Shown: positions 17,722-26,630, counted from the stretch's first letter. The stretch: DNA of 34,029 nucleotides from Devosia equisanguinis (GCA_945903565.1 CAMDPA010000002.1:1-34029); one strand, 5' to 3'. Notes: generated by a model from the letters alone, not told the origin. A program made the numbers and translations.

Positions 17722-17779
17722 CAAGCGCATCGCGCGCGCGCATCCATTGCGTCAGCCCGGTGCGCCCAAATCAGCGTGA
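17722..17779 (+). pseudogene. Duplicated 3' end of maiA (remnant)
   Basis: This stretch encodes RIARAHPLRQPGAPKSA and a stop, the same C-terminal peptide as maiA apart from the last residue. Of the six base changes, four are synonymous third-position changes (CGT/CGC twice, CCC/CCA, TCG/TCA). This suggests the copy diverged as a functional gene end in another lineage rather than decaying in place. It has no start or upstream gene body. The MNT/HEPN pair lies between it and intact maiA. Confidence 0.75.
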
Positions 17780-17788
17780 CGGCGGTAA

Positions 17789-18601
17789 TCACTCCGCGAA
17801 CAGCGCATCGGCAGCGGCAATGTACGCCGCCGGTCGCTCACGCGGCAGGTTATGTCCGCATTGACCGAGCAAGTGCACGTCCGCGTCCGCCAACCGCGCG
17901 GCGAGTTTTATCGTCGTCTCCGCCGCCGGACATGGCTGGTCGTTGCGCCCGTGCAGCATCACCACCTTGGCGCGGATCGCGGCGAACTCCGCGTCGGTGA
18001 TGACGCCGGCATCGAGATAGCGCTGGCGTGGCGCGGCGAACATGTCAGCGAAATACGTCGCGTAATCGCTGCCGCTGAGAAAGCGCAGGCGGTCCTCGAT
18101 CATCGCATCGGTGACGGCGGCGGGATCGTGCACCATGCGTTGCATTGCCGCCCGTAGAGCGCCGGTTTCGGCCGGCGCCGACCAGAACGCATCGAGCGCC
18201 ATCGGCAGCACATAGGGCGCACCGACGCTGCTCGATGTCAGCACCTTCGTGATGCGCGGGCAGCGCGCCGCCAGCTCGAGCGCGACGGCGCCGCCCATCG
18301 AGTGACCGGCAACGCCACATGGCCCCGGTGGCAATAGGTCAAGCATCGCTTCGGCTTGCCGCACCCAAAGCTCGACGTCGAAGTAGGGCGGTGCGGGTTT
18401 GCGGCCGGAATTGCCGAAGCCGATGAGATCGGTCGCGACGATCCGGAACTTCGTAGCCAGCGGCTCCAGCACCGGTCCGAAATTGCCCTGGATCGACGTG
18501 CCCGGGCCGACCCCATGCAACATCAGGAACGGGAAGCCGGAGCCGCCTTCCCAAAAGTGGACCTTGATGCCGTCGAACTCGGTCAGTCTACTTGCCAACA
18601 C
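17789..18601 (-). CDS. Alpha/beta hydrolase (meta-cleavage product hydrolase-like)
   Basis: This is a serine hydrolase of the alpha/beta fold, similar in layout to enzymes that cut C-C bonds of ring-fission products or hydrolyse esters. The start is taken as GTG at 18601, because GGAGG lies six bases upstream; an earlier GTG at 18646 lacks such a site. The 270 residues have the oxyanion motif MLHGVGPG (27-34), nucleophile S101 in GHSMGG, D221 in HGRNDQPCP and H250 in CGHNLPRERP. The triad is complete. A cap region lies between about 130 and 200. It is the last gene of the minus-strand catabolic cluster, 96 bp after doxX. The substrate is unknown. Confidence 0.88.
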   Translation of the reverse strand: MLASRLTEFDGIKVHFWEGGSGFPFLMLHGVGPGTSIQGNFGPVLEPLATKFRIVATDLIGFGNSGRKPAPPYFDVELWVRQAEAMLDLLPPGPCGVAGHSMGGAVALELAARCPRITKVLTSSSVGAPYVLPMALDAFWSAPAETGALRAAMQRMVHDPAAVTDAMIEDRLRFLSGSDYATYFADMFAAPRQRYLDAGVITDAEFAAIRAKVVMLHGRNDQPCPAAETTIKLAARLADADVHLLGQCGHNLPRERPAAYIAAADALFAE

Positions 18602-18697
18602 GTGTTGCCTCCAGCCTGCCCCTGAGCAGCGCGCTTCCCGGCTCACCGAATCACGACGATCGCCGCAGCCGTGAGTCCGGACAGAAAATTGTGCTTC

Positions 18698-19150
18698 CTA
18701 AAGCGTCCAGCCGATCTTGCGGTCGAGCGAATACGGGCCCGGGCCGCGCAGCGCGATGGCAAGGAAAATCGCGCCCCATAGCAGCGTGAATTCGTAGCCG
18801 CGATTGAGCCACGAGAAGCCATTGCCCCAATAGATCATCGTGATGATGAGCATCTGGATTGCCGCAGCCGGTGCGAAGAAACGTGTGAGCAGCCCCAGCG
18901 CGATGCAGATGCCGCCGACGAACTCGATGCCGATCAGCACATAGGTCCACATCAGTGCGGGCTCGAACCCACGTTCGCCGACGGCCTTGGCCGCAATTGC
19001 GGGGCCCCGCGCGATCTTGCCCCAACCGTGCACGGCAAGCGTCAGCCCCGCGGCGACGCGAACGATCAGCCAGGAGAGCGGCTCGACGATGTTATAGAAC
19101 GGCCGCAGGAACGGCAGCAGCAGCTTGGGCTCGCCCGTAGTGCTCGACAT
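18698..19150 (-). CDS. DoxX-family membrane protein
   Basis: This integral membrane protein of 150 residues starts MSSTTGEPKLLLPFLRP at 19150, after AAGGGGGA. It has four hydrophobic helices (about 24-42, 68-87, 91-108, 121-136). It also has the DoxX pattern RVAAGLTLAVHGWGKIARG in helix one and IEFVGGICIALGLLTR in helix two. DoxX proteins are linked to quinone-dependent redox reactions, but most members have no assigned function. It sits between the molybdenum hydroxylase large subunit and the alpha/beta hydrolase. A role as membrane electron acceptor for the FAD-less hydroxylase is conceivable but purely inferred. A 224-bp gap upstream contains a short hairpin. Confidence 0.85.
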   Translation of the reverse strand: MSSTTGEPKLLLPFLRPFYNIVEPLSWLIVRVAAGLTLAVHGWGKIARGPAIAAKAVGERGFEPALMWTYVLIGIEFVGGICIALGLLTRFFAPAAAIQMLIITMIYWGNGFSWLNRGYEFTLLWGAIFLAIALRGPGPYSLDRKIGWTL

Positions 19151-19289
19151 GTTTCCCCCTTGAACCGGCCACGTCGTTGGCGGTGGCCTGATCGCAGTGT
19201 AGTCGCACGTCGAGCCTTCGCAAGTTGCCTTTCCTGAGAGCGCTCCGGCTCGCGCCGCTGGCGCGAGTGGGGCCAGCCCCACAGCCCCG

Positions 19290-19308
19290 CTGGGAGGAGA
19301 CCTCCCAG
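19290..19308. repeat. GGGAGG hairpin, copy 1
   Basis: CTGGGAGG-AGA-CCTCCCAG is a perfect 8-bp stem with a 3-base loop, followed by CCCACCCTTCTTT. It lies between the molybdenum hydroxylase gene and doxX. A near-identical hairpin with the same flank (CCCACGCACTTCTTT) is at 26631-26651. There is no U-tract in the direction of transcription. Repeated hairpins like this may stop or stabilise transcripts. Confidence 0.5.
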
Positions 19309-19374
19309 ACCCACCCTTCTTTACGCTTTAGATTGTGCGGTTCGCGGCAAGGTGCGAGACCCTACACGTGCCGA

Positions 19375-21699
19375 TTATTCCGCCGCCATCTTCGGCGCGG
19401 CACCTTGCAACGCCTTGAGAACACGCGGTGGCGACATCGGCTGCTCGCGCATCCGCACGCCGGTGGCGTTGTAGATCGCGTTGGCGATGGCCGCGATCGG
19501 TGGGATGATCGGGACTTCGCCGACACCACGCACGCCGTAGGGATGCAGCGGGTTCGGCACCTCGACGATTTCCGCGCTGAGCGGGGGCAGGTCCGAGGCG
19601 ACGGGTACGCGGTAGTCGAGGAAGCCGGGGTTCAACAGCCTGCCCTTGTCGGAGTAGATGTACTCCTCGTTGAGCGCCATGCCGATGCCCTGCGCCGCCG
19701 CGCCATGCCACTGACCCCGTACGAACTCGGGATACACGGCCTTGCCCGCGTCCTGGACGATCGTGTAGCGCAGCACCTTCACAGCGCCGGTCGCGCGGTC
19801 GACCTCGACATCGCAGATGTGCGTGCCAAAGCCTGGCCCCTGACCGGTGACGTTGATCTCGGCGTGGCCGGCGATGGTGCCGCCGTACCATGCCGCCTCG
19901 CGCGCGATATCCGCGACCGACATCGGTTTGAAGTCGCCGACGTTGGCGCCTGCGGGCCGGGCGTGGCCATCCTCCCACACGACTTGATCGGGCTTGACGT
20001 TCCACTTCTTGGCGGCAACGTCGATCATGCGGGTGATCGCATCGCGCGCGCATTTGACGGCGGCCATGCTGCCCGCCGCCGTGCCTCGACTACCCGCCGT
20101 CATGAAGTTGAAGCCGAGCGATGAGGTATCGCTGGGGACTGCGCGCACGCGGTCGTGGGGTACGCCGAGTTCTTCGGCCACGATCATCGCCAACGCCGCG
20201 CGCCCGCCGCCGGTCACGTCGACCGTGCCGTAAATGAACGACGCGGTGCCGTCCTCGTTGATGTTGAGGGTGGCGGAGGTCTCCATGCCGATCGTGAACC
20301 AGAACGCCGTGGCGATACCGCGCCCCTGATTGGGTCCCAGCGGAACCTTCATGTGCGGATGCGCCTGCGCGGCCTTCAGTGTTTCGATGTAACCGATCGG
20401 GCCGAGCTTGGGTCCGAAGTGGGTCTGCGTGCCCTCCTTCGCCGCGTTCTTGAGGCGGAACTCGATCGGATCGATCTTCAGCTGCTCGGCAATCTCGTCG
20501 ACCACCGTCTCGACCGCGAAGGCGACCATCGGCGCGCCCGGCGCGCGGTAGGCCGCCACCTTCGGGCGGTTGCACACGACGTCGTTGCCGACGACGAGCA
20601 CGTTCTCCAGATCGTAGCGCGTGAAGACAGTGACGGCGCACAACGGCAGCGAGGAGCCCGGGAAGCACCCGGCCTGATAGTTGAGCAGCGCCTCGCCGGC
20701 GACGAGGCGGCCGTCCTTGGTCGCGCCCATCTTGACCTTGACGTGCGTGCCCGACGTCGGACCCGTGGCGCGGAACACCTCGTCGCGCGTCATCACCATC
20801 TTCACGGGACGGCGCGCCTTTTGCGACAGCTTCACCGCCAAGGGTTCGAGGTACACGTTGTTCTTGCCGCCGAAGCCGCCGCCCAACTCGCACGGCGTGA
20901 CCTTCACCTTCGAGACGTCCATCTTGAGCAGCTTGGCGATCTGCGAGCGGAACACGAAGTGGCCCTGCGTCGCGGTCCACACCTCCGCCACGCCGCCGTC
21001 CGTGTAATTGGCGATCGAGGCCTGCGGCTCGATGTAGCCCTGGTGCGTCGCCTTGGTGCGGAACTCGCGCTCGATGATGATATCGGCTTTGGCAAACCCG
21101 GCCTGGATGTCGCCGAGTTTGCTCGTCAACACGGCGGCGATGTTGGACGGTTTCGTCGGCGGTGGCTGTACACCCTTGGTGATCTGCTCTTCATGTAGAA
21201 GCGGAGCGTCCGGTTTCATCGCTTCTTCCACGTCGATGACGTGTGGAAGCACGTCGTAGACCACGTTGATGAGCTTCAAAGCGGCCTTGGCGATCGACTC
21301 CGATGTGGCGGCGACGGCGGCTACGGGGTGGCCGTCGTACAGCACTTTCTCGCGCGCCATCATGTTGCGGGTGACGTCGCGGAAGTTGATCATCAGCTCG
21401 CCGGATGCGGCGTGCTCGACAACCATGTCCGGGAAGTCGTCGCGGGTCACAACCGCCTTCACACCGGGCAATTTCTCGGCTGCGGAGATATCGATCGAGC
21501 GCACCCAGGCGTGCGCATGCGGGCTGCGCAGAACCTTGCCGATCAGCTGTCCGGGCAGGTTGATATCGGCGGCGTAGCGGGCGCGACCCGTGACTTTATC
21601 CACGACGTCGGAGCGCAGGTTAGGATTGCCACCGACGATCTTGAGGTTTTTCTTCTCGTACTTGAGCGCCGTGCCGAACGGTGTTGGTGCCTTACCCAT
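19375..21699 (-). CDS. Molybdenum hydroxylase large subunit (xanthine dehydrogenase/CoxL superfamily)
   Basis: This is the molybdopterin-cytosine-dinucleotide subunit of a xanthine dehydrogenase-family enzyme, which hydroxylates carbon next to nitrogen or an aldehyde using water. The 774 residues match the family. The N-terminal domain shows VTGRARYAADINLPGQL and RSPHAHAWV. The cofactor domain has GGGFGGKN (273-280), the substrate loop AYRAPGAPM (383-391) and the catalytic base in GVGEVPI (E728). The loop is neither AYRCSFR nor AYRGAGR, so it is not a form I or II CO dehydrogenase. The iron-sulphur subunit gene is 3 bp upstream. No FAD subunit gene flanks it. The cluster suggests an aromatic or N-heterocycle substrate; the exact one cannot be told. 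Confidence 0.92.
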   Translation of the reverse strand: MGKAPTPFGTALKYEKKNLKIVGGNPNLRSDVVDKVTGRARYAADINLPGQLIGKVLRSPHAHAWVRSIDISAAEKLPGVKAVVTRDDFPDMVVEHAASGELMINFRDVTRNMMAREKVLYDGHPVAAVAATSESIAKAALKLINVVYDVLPHVIDVEEAMKPDAPLLHEEQITKGVQPPPTKPSNIAAVLTSKLGDIQAGFAKADIIIEREFRTKATHQGYIEPQASIANYTDGGVAEVWTATQGHFVFRSQIAKLLKMDVSKVKVTPCELGGGFGGKNNVYLEPLAVKLSQKARRPVKMVMTRDEVFRATGPTSGTHVKVKMGATKDGRLVAGEALLNYQAGCFPGSSLPLCAVTVFTRYDLENVLVVGNDVVCNRPKVAAYRAPGAPMVAFAVETVVDEIAEQLKIDPIEFRLKNAAKEGTQTHFGPKLGPIGYIETLKAAQAHPHMKVPLGPNQGRGIATAFWFTIGMETSATLNINEDGTASFIYGTVDVTGGGRAALAMIVAEELGVPHDRVRAVPSDTSSLGFNFMTAGSRGTAAGSMAAVKCARDAITRMIDVAAKKWNVKPDQVVWEDGHARPAGANVGDFKPMSVADIAREAAWYGGTIAGHAEINVTGQGPGFGTHICDVEVDRATGAVKVLRYTIVQDAGKAVYPEFVRGQWHGAAAQGIGMALNEEYIYSDKGRLLNPGFLDYRVPVASDLPPLSAEIVEVPNPLHPYGVRGVGEVPIIPPIAAIANAIYNATGVRMREQPMSPPRVLKALQGAAPKMAAE

Positions 21700-21702
21700 G
21701 GT

Positions 21703-22182
21703 TCAAGCTCCCCTCATCTCTTTGGCGGCGTCCATCACCGCTTCGACAACGTTGTTGTAGCCCGTGCAGCGGCACAAATTTCCGGCGAGGTAGTAGCGCA
21801 CTTCCTCTTCGGTCGGATTGGTGTTGCGCTCGAGCAGGCTGCGCGCCGCCATCAGCAGGCCCGGCGTGCAGATGCCGCATTGCAGGGCGACATGCTCGAT
21901 GAACTTGCGCTGCAGCAAGTGCAGATTCTCGCCCTTCGCCATGCCTTCGATGGTGTCGATCGACGTGCCCTGCGCCTCGACGCCGAGCATCAGGCACGAG
22001 CAGACGAGCACGCCGTCGACGGTAATGGAGCACGCGCCGCAATCGCCGGTTCCGCAGCCCTCTTTCGTGCCGGTCAGCTCCAGCTCGTCGCGCAGCACAT
22101 CGAGCATGGATTGTTGTGGCTCGCACAGGAAGTCGACGGCATCGCCGTTGATGACGGTGCTTACGTGATGCTTTTTGGGCAT
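21703..22182 (-). CDS. (2Fe-2S) small subunit of the molybdenum hydroxylase
   Basis: This electron-transfer subunit carries two [2Fe-2S] clusters that pass electrons from the molybdenum site. The 159 residues begin MPKKHHVSTVINGDAVDFL. The plant-ferredoxin-type cluster is bound by GCGTGDCGAC and VCSC (about residues 43-64). The second, in the helical domain, is bound by LQCGICTPG and LCRCTGYNN. All eight cysteines are present, so the protein looks functional. It is translated just ahead of the large subunit (3-bp gap). It lies 125 bp after the ABC permease gene on the same strand, consistent with one transcript linking uptake and oxidation. Confidence 0.95.
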   Translation of the reverse strand: MPKKHHVSTVINGDAVDFLCEPQQSMLDVLRDELELTGTKEGCGTGDCGACSITVDGVLVCSCLMLGVEAQGTSIDTIEGMAKGENLHLLQRKFIEHVALQCGICTPGLLMAARSLLERNTNPTEEEVRYYLAGNLCRCTGYNNVVEAVMDAAKEMRGA

Positions 22183-22307
22183 TGGGCTCCCTCGCTGTAT
22201 GAGCTCGGGCCGCGGTGCGGCCTGCCGGATCGATTGGCTCGGCTGGGATACTAGACGCGCGACAGCTTGGACGCCAGCGGCCCAACAGCGGCCAGACAGG
22301 CAGTCTT

Positions 22308-23150
22308 TCAGCCGGCTGGCGGGCGCCAGCGCTGGAAGTGGCGCTCGATGCGCTGCAGGATCGCGGAGATGCCTATGCCGGCGACCGCGATGACGATCAC
22401 GCAGGCGAACAGCAGGTCGGTCTTGAACGACATGCCGGCTTGGCCGACGAGATAGCCGACGCCCTTGCTGCCGGCGAAGAACTCACCGACCACCACGCCG
22501 ATCAAGCCATGTGCGAGGCCCTGGCGCAGGCCGACGATGATGAACGGTACCGACGAGGGCAGCACCACCGTGCGGAACAGATCCCACTGCGTCGCGCAGA
22601 ACGATCTCGCCGCGCCCAGCAGCTGGTCGTCGGTGGTGCGCACACCCGCCATTACGTTGAGCAGGATCGGGAAGAACGCGGACAGGAACACGATCACGAC
22701 CTTGGAGGCGAAGCCCAAGCCGAACCACATCACGATCAGCGGTACGAACACGATGCGCGGTGTCGAATAGAGGCTGGTGATGAACGGGTCGAGGATCAGG
22801 CGGGGCAGCTTGTACCAGCCGAGCAGGATGCCGAGCGGGATGCCCAAAGCGGCCGCGATGCCGAAGCCGGCGGCGAAGTTTTGTGCGGAAAAAACGATAT
22901 GCTCGATCATATCGCCTTCGCCGGCAAGGCCGCTCCATAGCCGGGCGAAAATCGCCGAGGGCCCGCTGAAGAACAGCGGATCGATCCGGCCCGCTGACCA
23001 CATCAGCTCCCAACCAGCGAGCACGATCGCAACCGCCAGGCCACCGACGATCAGCGCCTCGTTACGCGCGTAAAAACTCACGCGTGGACGGATCGGCGCA
23101 TCGGCAGATATCGCGACCGTCACATCGGCTTGCGTGTCGGGAAGGCTCAT
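22308..23150 (-). CDS. ABC transporter permease (SsuC/TauC-type)
   Basis: This is an inner-membrane permease of the nitrate/taurine/sulfonate importer class. The start is MSLPDTQADVTVA at 23150; the frame stays open further upstream, but that part is the ATPase gene read in another frame. The 280 residues have a short cytoplasmic N terminus and about six membrane helices. The ATPase-coupling loop lies around GAARSFCATQWDLFRTVVLPSSVPFI, the conserved EAA-type region ending in GLRQGLAHGLIGVVVGE. The start overlaps the stop of the ATPase gene (ATGA), so the two are translationally coupled. With the binding protein and ATPase it makes a complete importer. Confidence 0.93.
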   Translation of the reverse strand: MSLPDTQADVTVAISADAPIRPRVSFYARNEALIVGGLAVAIVLAGWELMWSAGRIDPLFFSGPSAIFARLWSGLAGEGDMIEHIVFSAQNFAAGFGIAAALGIPLGILLGWYKLPRLILDPFITSLYSTPRIVFVPLIVMWFGLGFASKVVIVFLSAFFPILLNVMAGVRTTDDQLLGAARSFCATQWDLFRTVVLPSSVPFIIVGLRQGLAHGLIGVVVGEFFAGSKGVGYLVGQAGMSFKTDLLFACVIVIAVAGIGISAILQRIERHFQRWRPPAG

Positions 23151-23998
23151 GGCGTCACCGCCGGGTCCGCTCCGCCACGCACAAGGCCGGCGCGTTCGGC
23201 CTCCTCCTCGATCAGCGCCCAGATGTCGTCGAGCAGCGCCAGAAACTCCGGACGGCGCTTGATGGCAAGCTGCCTGGGCCTGGGGAAAGGCACCTTGAAT
23301 TCGGCCTTCAACCGGCCTGGCCGTGTGCCGAACACCAGCACGCGATCGGCGAGATAGACGGCTTCGTCGATTTGATGCGTGACGAACAGCACGGTTTTGG
23401 AATGCTCCTGCCAGATCCGCATCAGCTCGGCCTGCATGAATTCGCGCGTCTGCGCATCGAGTGCCGCGAACGGCTCGTCCATCAGCAGGATTTCGGGATC
23501 GGTGGCGAGGGCGCGGGCGAGGTTCACGCGTTGTTGCATACCGCCCGACAGCTCGGCGGGAAAGCGCCGCTCGAAGCCCTTGAGGCCGACCAGCTCGATA
23601 AGGCCTTGTGCGCGCGCGGCCATTTCGGCTGGGGTGAATCTGCGATGTAACTGCATGCCGTAGGTTACGTTGTCGAATGTCGTGCGCCAGGGCAGCAGGC
23701 GGGCCTGCTGGAACACCATGGCTCGGTCCTGTCCTGGCCCCGAAATTGACCTTCCCGCGATCTCGATGGCGCCGTGGTCGAACGGCAGCAAACCCGCGAC
23801 GATGTTGAGAAACGTCGTCTTGCCACAACCTGACGGACCGACAATGCAGACGAACTCGCCGTCGGCGATGTCGAGGTTAATGTCGGAGAGAGCTGCCAGC
23901 GGTGTATCCTCGCCACTGGCCCAGAAGTGCTTGGCGACGTGGCGCGCGGAGAGTTTTGCGGAGCGCGATGGTTTGGTGCTGGCGTTGGCGGCGTCCAT
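23147..23998 (-). CDS. ABC transporter ATP-binding protein (SsuB/TauB-type)
   Basis: This cytoplasmic ATPase drives the importer encoded with its neighbours. The 283 residues contain Walker A GPSGCGKTT (about 54-62), the Q-loop MVFQQARLLPW, the signature LSGGMQQR, Walker B ILLMDEPFAALD and the switch histidine in FVTHQIDEA. All are intact. The order and spacing fit the nitrate/sulfonate/taurine class. It follows the binding protein gene by two bases and overlaps the permease by four. Regulation is probably shared across the cluster. The substrate is set by the binding protein, not by this subunit. Confidence 0.96.
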   Translation of the reverse strand: MDAANASTKPSRSAKLSARHVAKHFWASGEDTPLAALSDINLDIADGEFVCIVGPSGCGKTTFLNIVAGLLPFDHGAIEIAGRSISGPGQDRAMVFQQARLLPWRTTFDNVTYGMQLHRRFTPAEMAARAQGLIELVGLKGFERRFPAELSGGMQQRVNLARALATDPEILLMDEPFAALDAQTREFMQAELMRIWQEHSKTVLFVTHQIDEAVYLADRVLVFGTRPGRLKAEFKVPFPRPRQLAIKRRPEFLALLDDIWALIEEEAERAGLVRGGADPAVTP

Positions 23999-24000
23999 GG

Positions 24001-25053
24001 TCAGCGAAAAGCCTCCGCGCGCATCCGCTCGATCTCCGGCTTGATCGAGGGGCCGTAGAGGTGCTCGATGAATCCCTGATCGATCAGCCGGTCGATCACG
24101 CTCTGGTCGAGCGCCTTGCGGAAGTCGAAGCCGACGAGCTCCGGCGACTCCGCCTTGCCGCGCTCGACGATGCCATCGAGGCTCGATTTCGTGATGTAGG
24201 GCACCCGCTCGAATACCTGCGCTTTATGGGCCTCATCGTAGAGCCGCTCGACGAGAGACTGCTCGGCCTTGAGATACTTCCGCAGTGTCGCGACAGTGAA
24301 AGCCTTGTCGTCGTAAAAGCGCTTGATGGCTTCCATGTGGGCCTTCATGAAGGCATCGACCTGACCGGGATTGTCGGCCAGCGCCTTGCGCCGGATCAGG
24401 TACGTTGTCGCGGTCTTGATCGAGCGGTGATCCGACAGGCGGCCAAGCACGGTGTAGCCTTCGTCCGCCAGGATGAAGTGATCCGGTGGCGTCAGCATCG
24501 CGGCATCCGCCGTGCCGACGCGAACCGCCAGGGCACGCTGTTGTGGAGCGCCGGCGGGTATCCAGTTGATGCCCTTGGTCTCGACCTTCAACGCATTGAG
24601 CAGCGCCAGCGCATAGTGATACGGGGGATCTCCGGGGCGGCCGATCGCGATGCGCTTGCCGGTCAGCGCTTTCGCGTCGGGGATCGATTTGGCGCCGACC
24701 AGCACGAATTGCCCGATCTGCAACGGACTGGAAATGACAACGAGGTGCTGGCCTTTCATGGCCGCGAGCAGCGCGGTGTCGAGACCGAGATTGTGCGCGA
24801 ACGCCTCGCCAGATGCGACCGCGGCCGGGCCCGCGGGATGCAGCGCGAACATCACCTTCATGTCGAAGCCGTGCTTGGCGAAGTAGCCGCCATCCTGGGC
24901 GAGCCAGACCGGCCAGCTCGTGGTCCCCGTGGTCGGGTAGACCATCATCGCCGGCAGCGGCGGCGCCGTGGTCTGCGCTAGGGAAGGAACGGGGGCGGCG
25001 TATGCAAGCATCGCAGCAAGCATGATGCCGGGCACTTGCCTGGTCCACCTCAT
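24001..25053 (-). CDS. NMT1/SsuA-type periplasmic substrate-binding protein
   Basis: This is the extracytoplasmic receptor of the ABC importer. The ATG at 25053 follows GGAGGGG by three bases. The start MRWTRQVPGIMLAAMLAY, ending PSLAQ, is a Sec signal peptide (about 26 residues). The mature protein has TGTTSWPVWLAQDGGYFAKHG, the usual opening of NMT1/THI5-like and SsuA-like receptors. Further in are GKRIAIGRPGDPPYHYAL and ADEGYTVLG. The total length of 350 is normal. It precedes the ATPase gene by two bases. Likely ligands in this class include sulfonates, pyrimidine-like rings and aromatic acids; the cluster's oxygenase and hydroxylase favour an aromatic ligand, but this is inference. Confidence 0.9.
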   Translation of the reverse strand: MRWTRQVPGIMLAAMLAYAAPVPSLAQTTAPPLPAMMVYPTTGTTSWPVWLAQDGGYFAKHGFDMKVMFALHPAGPAAVASGEAFAHNLGLDTALLAAMKGQHLVVISSPLQIGQFVLVGAKSIPDAKALTGKRIAIGRPGDPPYHYALALLNALKVETKGINWIPAGAPQQRALAVRVGTADAAMLTPPDHFILADEGYTVLGRLSDHRSIKTATTYLIRRKALADNPGQVDAFMKAHMEAIKRFYDDKAFTVATLRKYLKAEQSLVERLYDEAHKAQVFERVPYITKSSLDGIVERGKAESPELVGFDFRKALDQSVIDRLIDQGFIEHLYGPSIKPEIERMRAEAFR

Positions 25054-25142
25054 CGTCCCCTCCATGTGCTGCAGCATTTGCGGGAATGGTAACCCAGGTG
25101 TGCGCTGGATCATAGTTGCTCGCAAGCCTCAGTCATCAAGCC

Positions 25143-26600
25143 TCAGTCCTGAAGCCGGCAGCCCAGCAGTTCCTCGACCATCGCGGTCGCCTTGCGCTTG
25201 TCGTAGCGGAGGTAGACGCCCGCCGTGATCGTGTCGGGGCTGCCAGAATGCAGACGCTCGTAGAGTTGCTGGCGTCCGCCGAACGCATCGCCGGTCAGCT
25301 CCCATGCAAGCTTGCAGAGACGGGTGCGGGCGAGCGCATTGACGCCCCGGCCACGGGCATAGACATCGAGCAGCGGTTTTAATTCAGGCGTAACAAGATC
25401 GTTCTCGCCGGGCAGAAAGATCAACGAACTCGTGCCGATATGTTCGATGATGCTGACGATGCGCTCCGACACCATGCCGATGAAGGCGCGCTTGTGTAGG
25501 AGGTTGCCGGGTGCGACCAGGCCACCCTTGGTTGTGACATGGTCGATCTCGGCGACCCGCACGAGATCCTGGAAGATGCGCTTGTAGGTGACAAGCTCGC
25601 CAAGTTCGACCTGAACCGCGGGCCGCTGATCGATACCGGCAGTCGTCGCCAGCAGATGCGCTACGCCGATCAATAACTCGAGCCGGGCAAGCAGCTGGAT
25701 CGCTGCGGCATATCCAGCCCACGCCATAACCCGCGTGCGATAGACGGTATTGGCGACTTCCGGCGCGCGCGCGAGGAACACGCGCTCCCACGGCACGAAC
25801 ACGTCGTCGAAGATTACCAGCGCGTCCTGCTCGTCGAAGCGGGACGAGGCGGGGTGCGAGAAAGGCCCCCGGTTCGCGAACGATGAGCGGCAGACGATCT
25901 TGAGGCCATCGGTTGCGATCGGTACGGCGAACCACAACGCGTGATCGCGCTCGCGCGGATTTAGTATGTAGGTTGGCGCAACAAGGATCTCGTTGGCGTA
26001 GGCGGGCAGCGTGGCAAGCCGCGCACCCCGTACGACAATGCCACCGTCAAGCTCCCTGACGATCCTCACGCAACGGTCGGGATCCTGCTCAGGCCGCAAC
26101 GACCTGTCCATCGATGGGTCGTGCAGCGCGTGCGCCAGACACAAATCGTTGTGCGAGGCGAACCGGTGATAAGTGCTCGCATTTTTCGCGAACGCGGGAT
26201 CGAGACGTTCGAGCTCGTCGGACGCGTCCTTGAAACCGACCGTCATGGCGGCGCAGAAATCGGGATAGCGGCCCATCATGCCGTAGCTCTGCTGGGCCCA
26301 TATCTCCGCATTCGCACGCCGCTTCTGGAGATCGGCGGCGGAGCGTGGCTCGAGATACGAGTAAGACACCCGTACGCCGCTGGGTTCGAGAAACGTCATC
26401 GAATCGCGCGTGCCGGGCGCGTGCTGCAGGTCGTAGATCCGGGCCATCTCGTGGGCGAGGTCGCGGAACTGTGGGTGCTGCGTGACGTCGGCGATCCGCT
26501 CGCCGTCGAGCCACACGGCACGGCCATCGCGAAGGCTGTCGAGATAGCGCTGACCGGTCAGCACGCCGGGGCCGATGGGTTCGCTGTTCTCTGCCTTCAT
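25143..26600 (-). CDS. 4-hydroxyphenylacetate 3-hydroxylase (HpaB/PvcC) family flavin monooxygenase
   Basis: This family uses reduced FAD from a separate reductase to hydroxylate phenols; some members act on other ring compounds. The start MKAENSEPIGPGVLTGQRYL at 26600 follows GGAGG; upstream open frame is rejected. The 485 residues include GERIADVTQHPQFR (about 33-46), a signature of the family's first domain. They also include the central FAD/substrate region around SHNDLCLAHAL and DALVIFDDVFVPWERVF, and the acyl-CoA-dehydrogenase-like C-terminal helices. A partner flavin reductase (HpaC) gene is not in the window. It lies 89 bp upstream of the binding protein gene (stop to start) in the same direction. 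The true substrate is unknown. Confidence 0.9.
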   Translation of the reverse strand: MKAENSEPIGPGVLTGQRYLDSLRDGRAVWLDGERIADVTQHPQFRDLAHEMARIYDLQHAPGTRDSMTFLEPSGVRVSYSYLEPRSAADLQKRRANAEIWAQQSYGMMGRYPDFCAAMTVGFKDASDELERLDPAFAKNASTYHRFASHNDLCLAHALHDPSMDRSLRPEQDPDRCVRIVRELDGGIVVRGARLATLPAYANEILVAPTYILNPRERDHALWFAVPIATDGLKIVCRSSFANRGPFSHPASSRFDEQDALVIFDDVFVPWERVFLARAPEVANTVYRTRVMAWAGYAAAIQLLARLELLIGVAHLLATTAGIDQRPAVQVELGELVTYKRIFQDLVRVAEIDHVTTKGGLVAPGNLLHKRAFIGMVSERIVSIIEHIGTSSLIFLPGENDLVTPELKPLLDVYARGRGVNALARTRLCKLAWELTGDAFGGRQQLYERLHSGSPDTITAGVYLRYDKRKATAMVEELLGCRLQD

Positions 26601-26630
26601 TCGCGCCTCCGACACGCCCGCCCTCGCCCG

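Noticed and set aside
23151-23828. Upstream extension of the permease frame
   Set aside because: The extension is the ATPase gene in another frame; the true start at 23150 overlaps the ATPase stop by ATGA.
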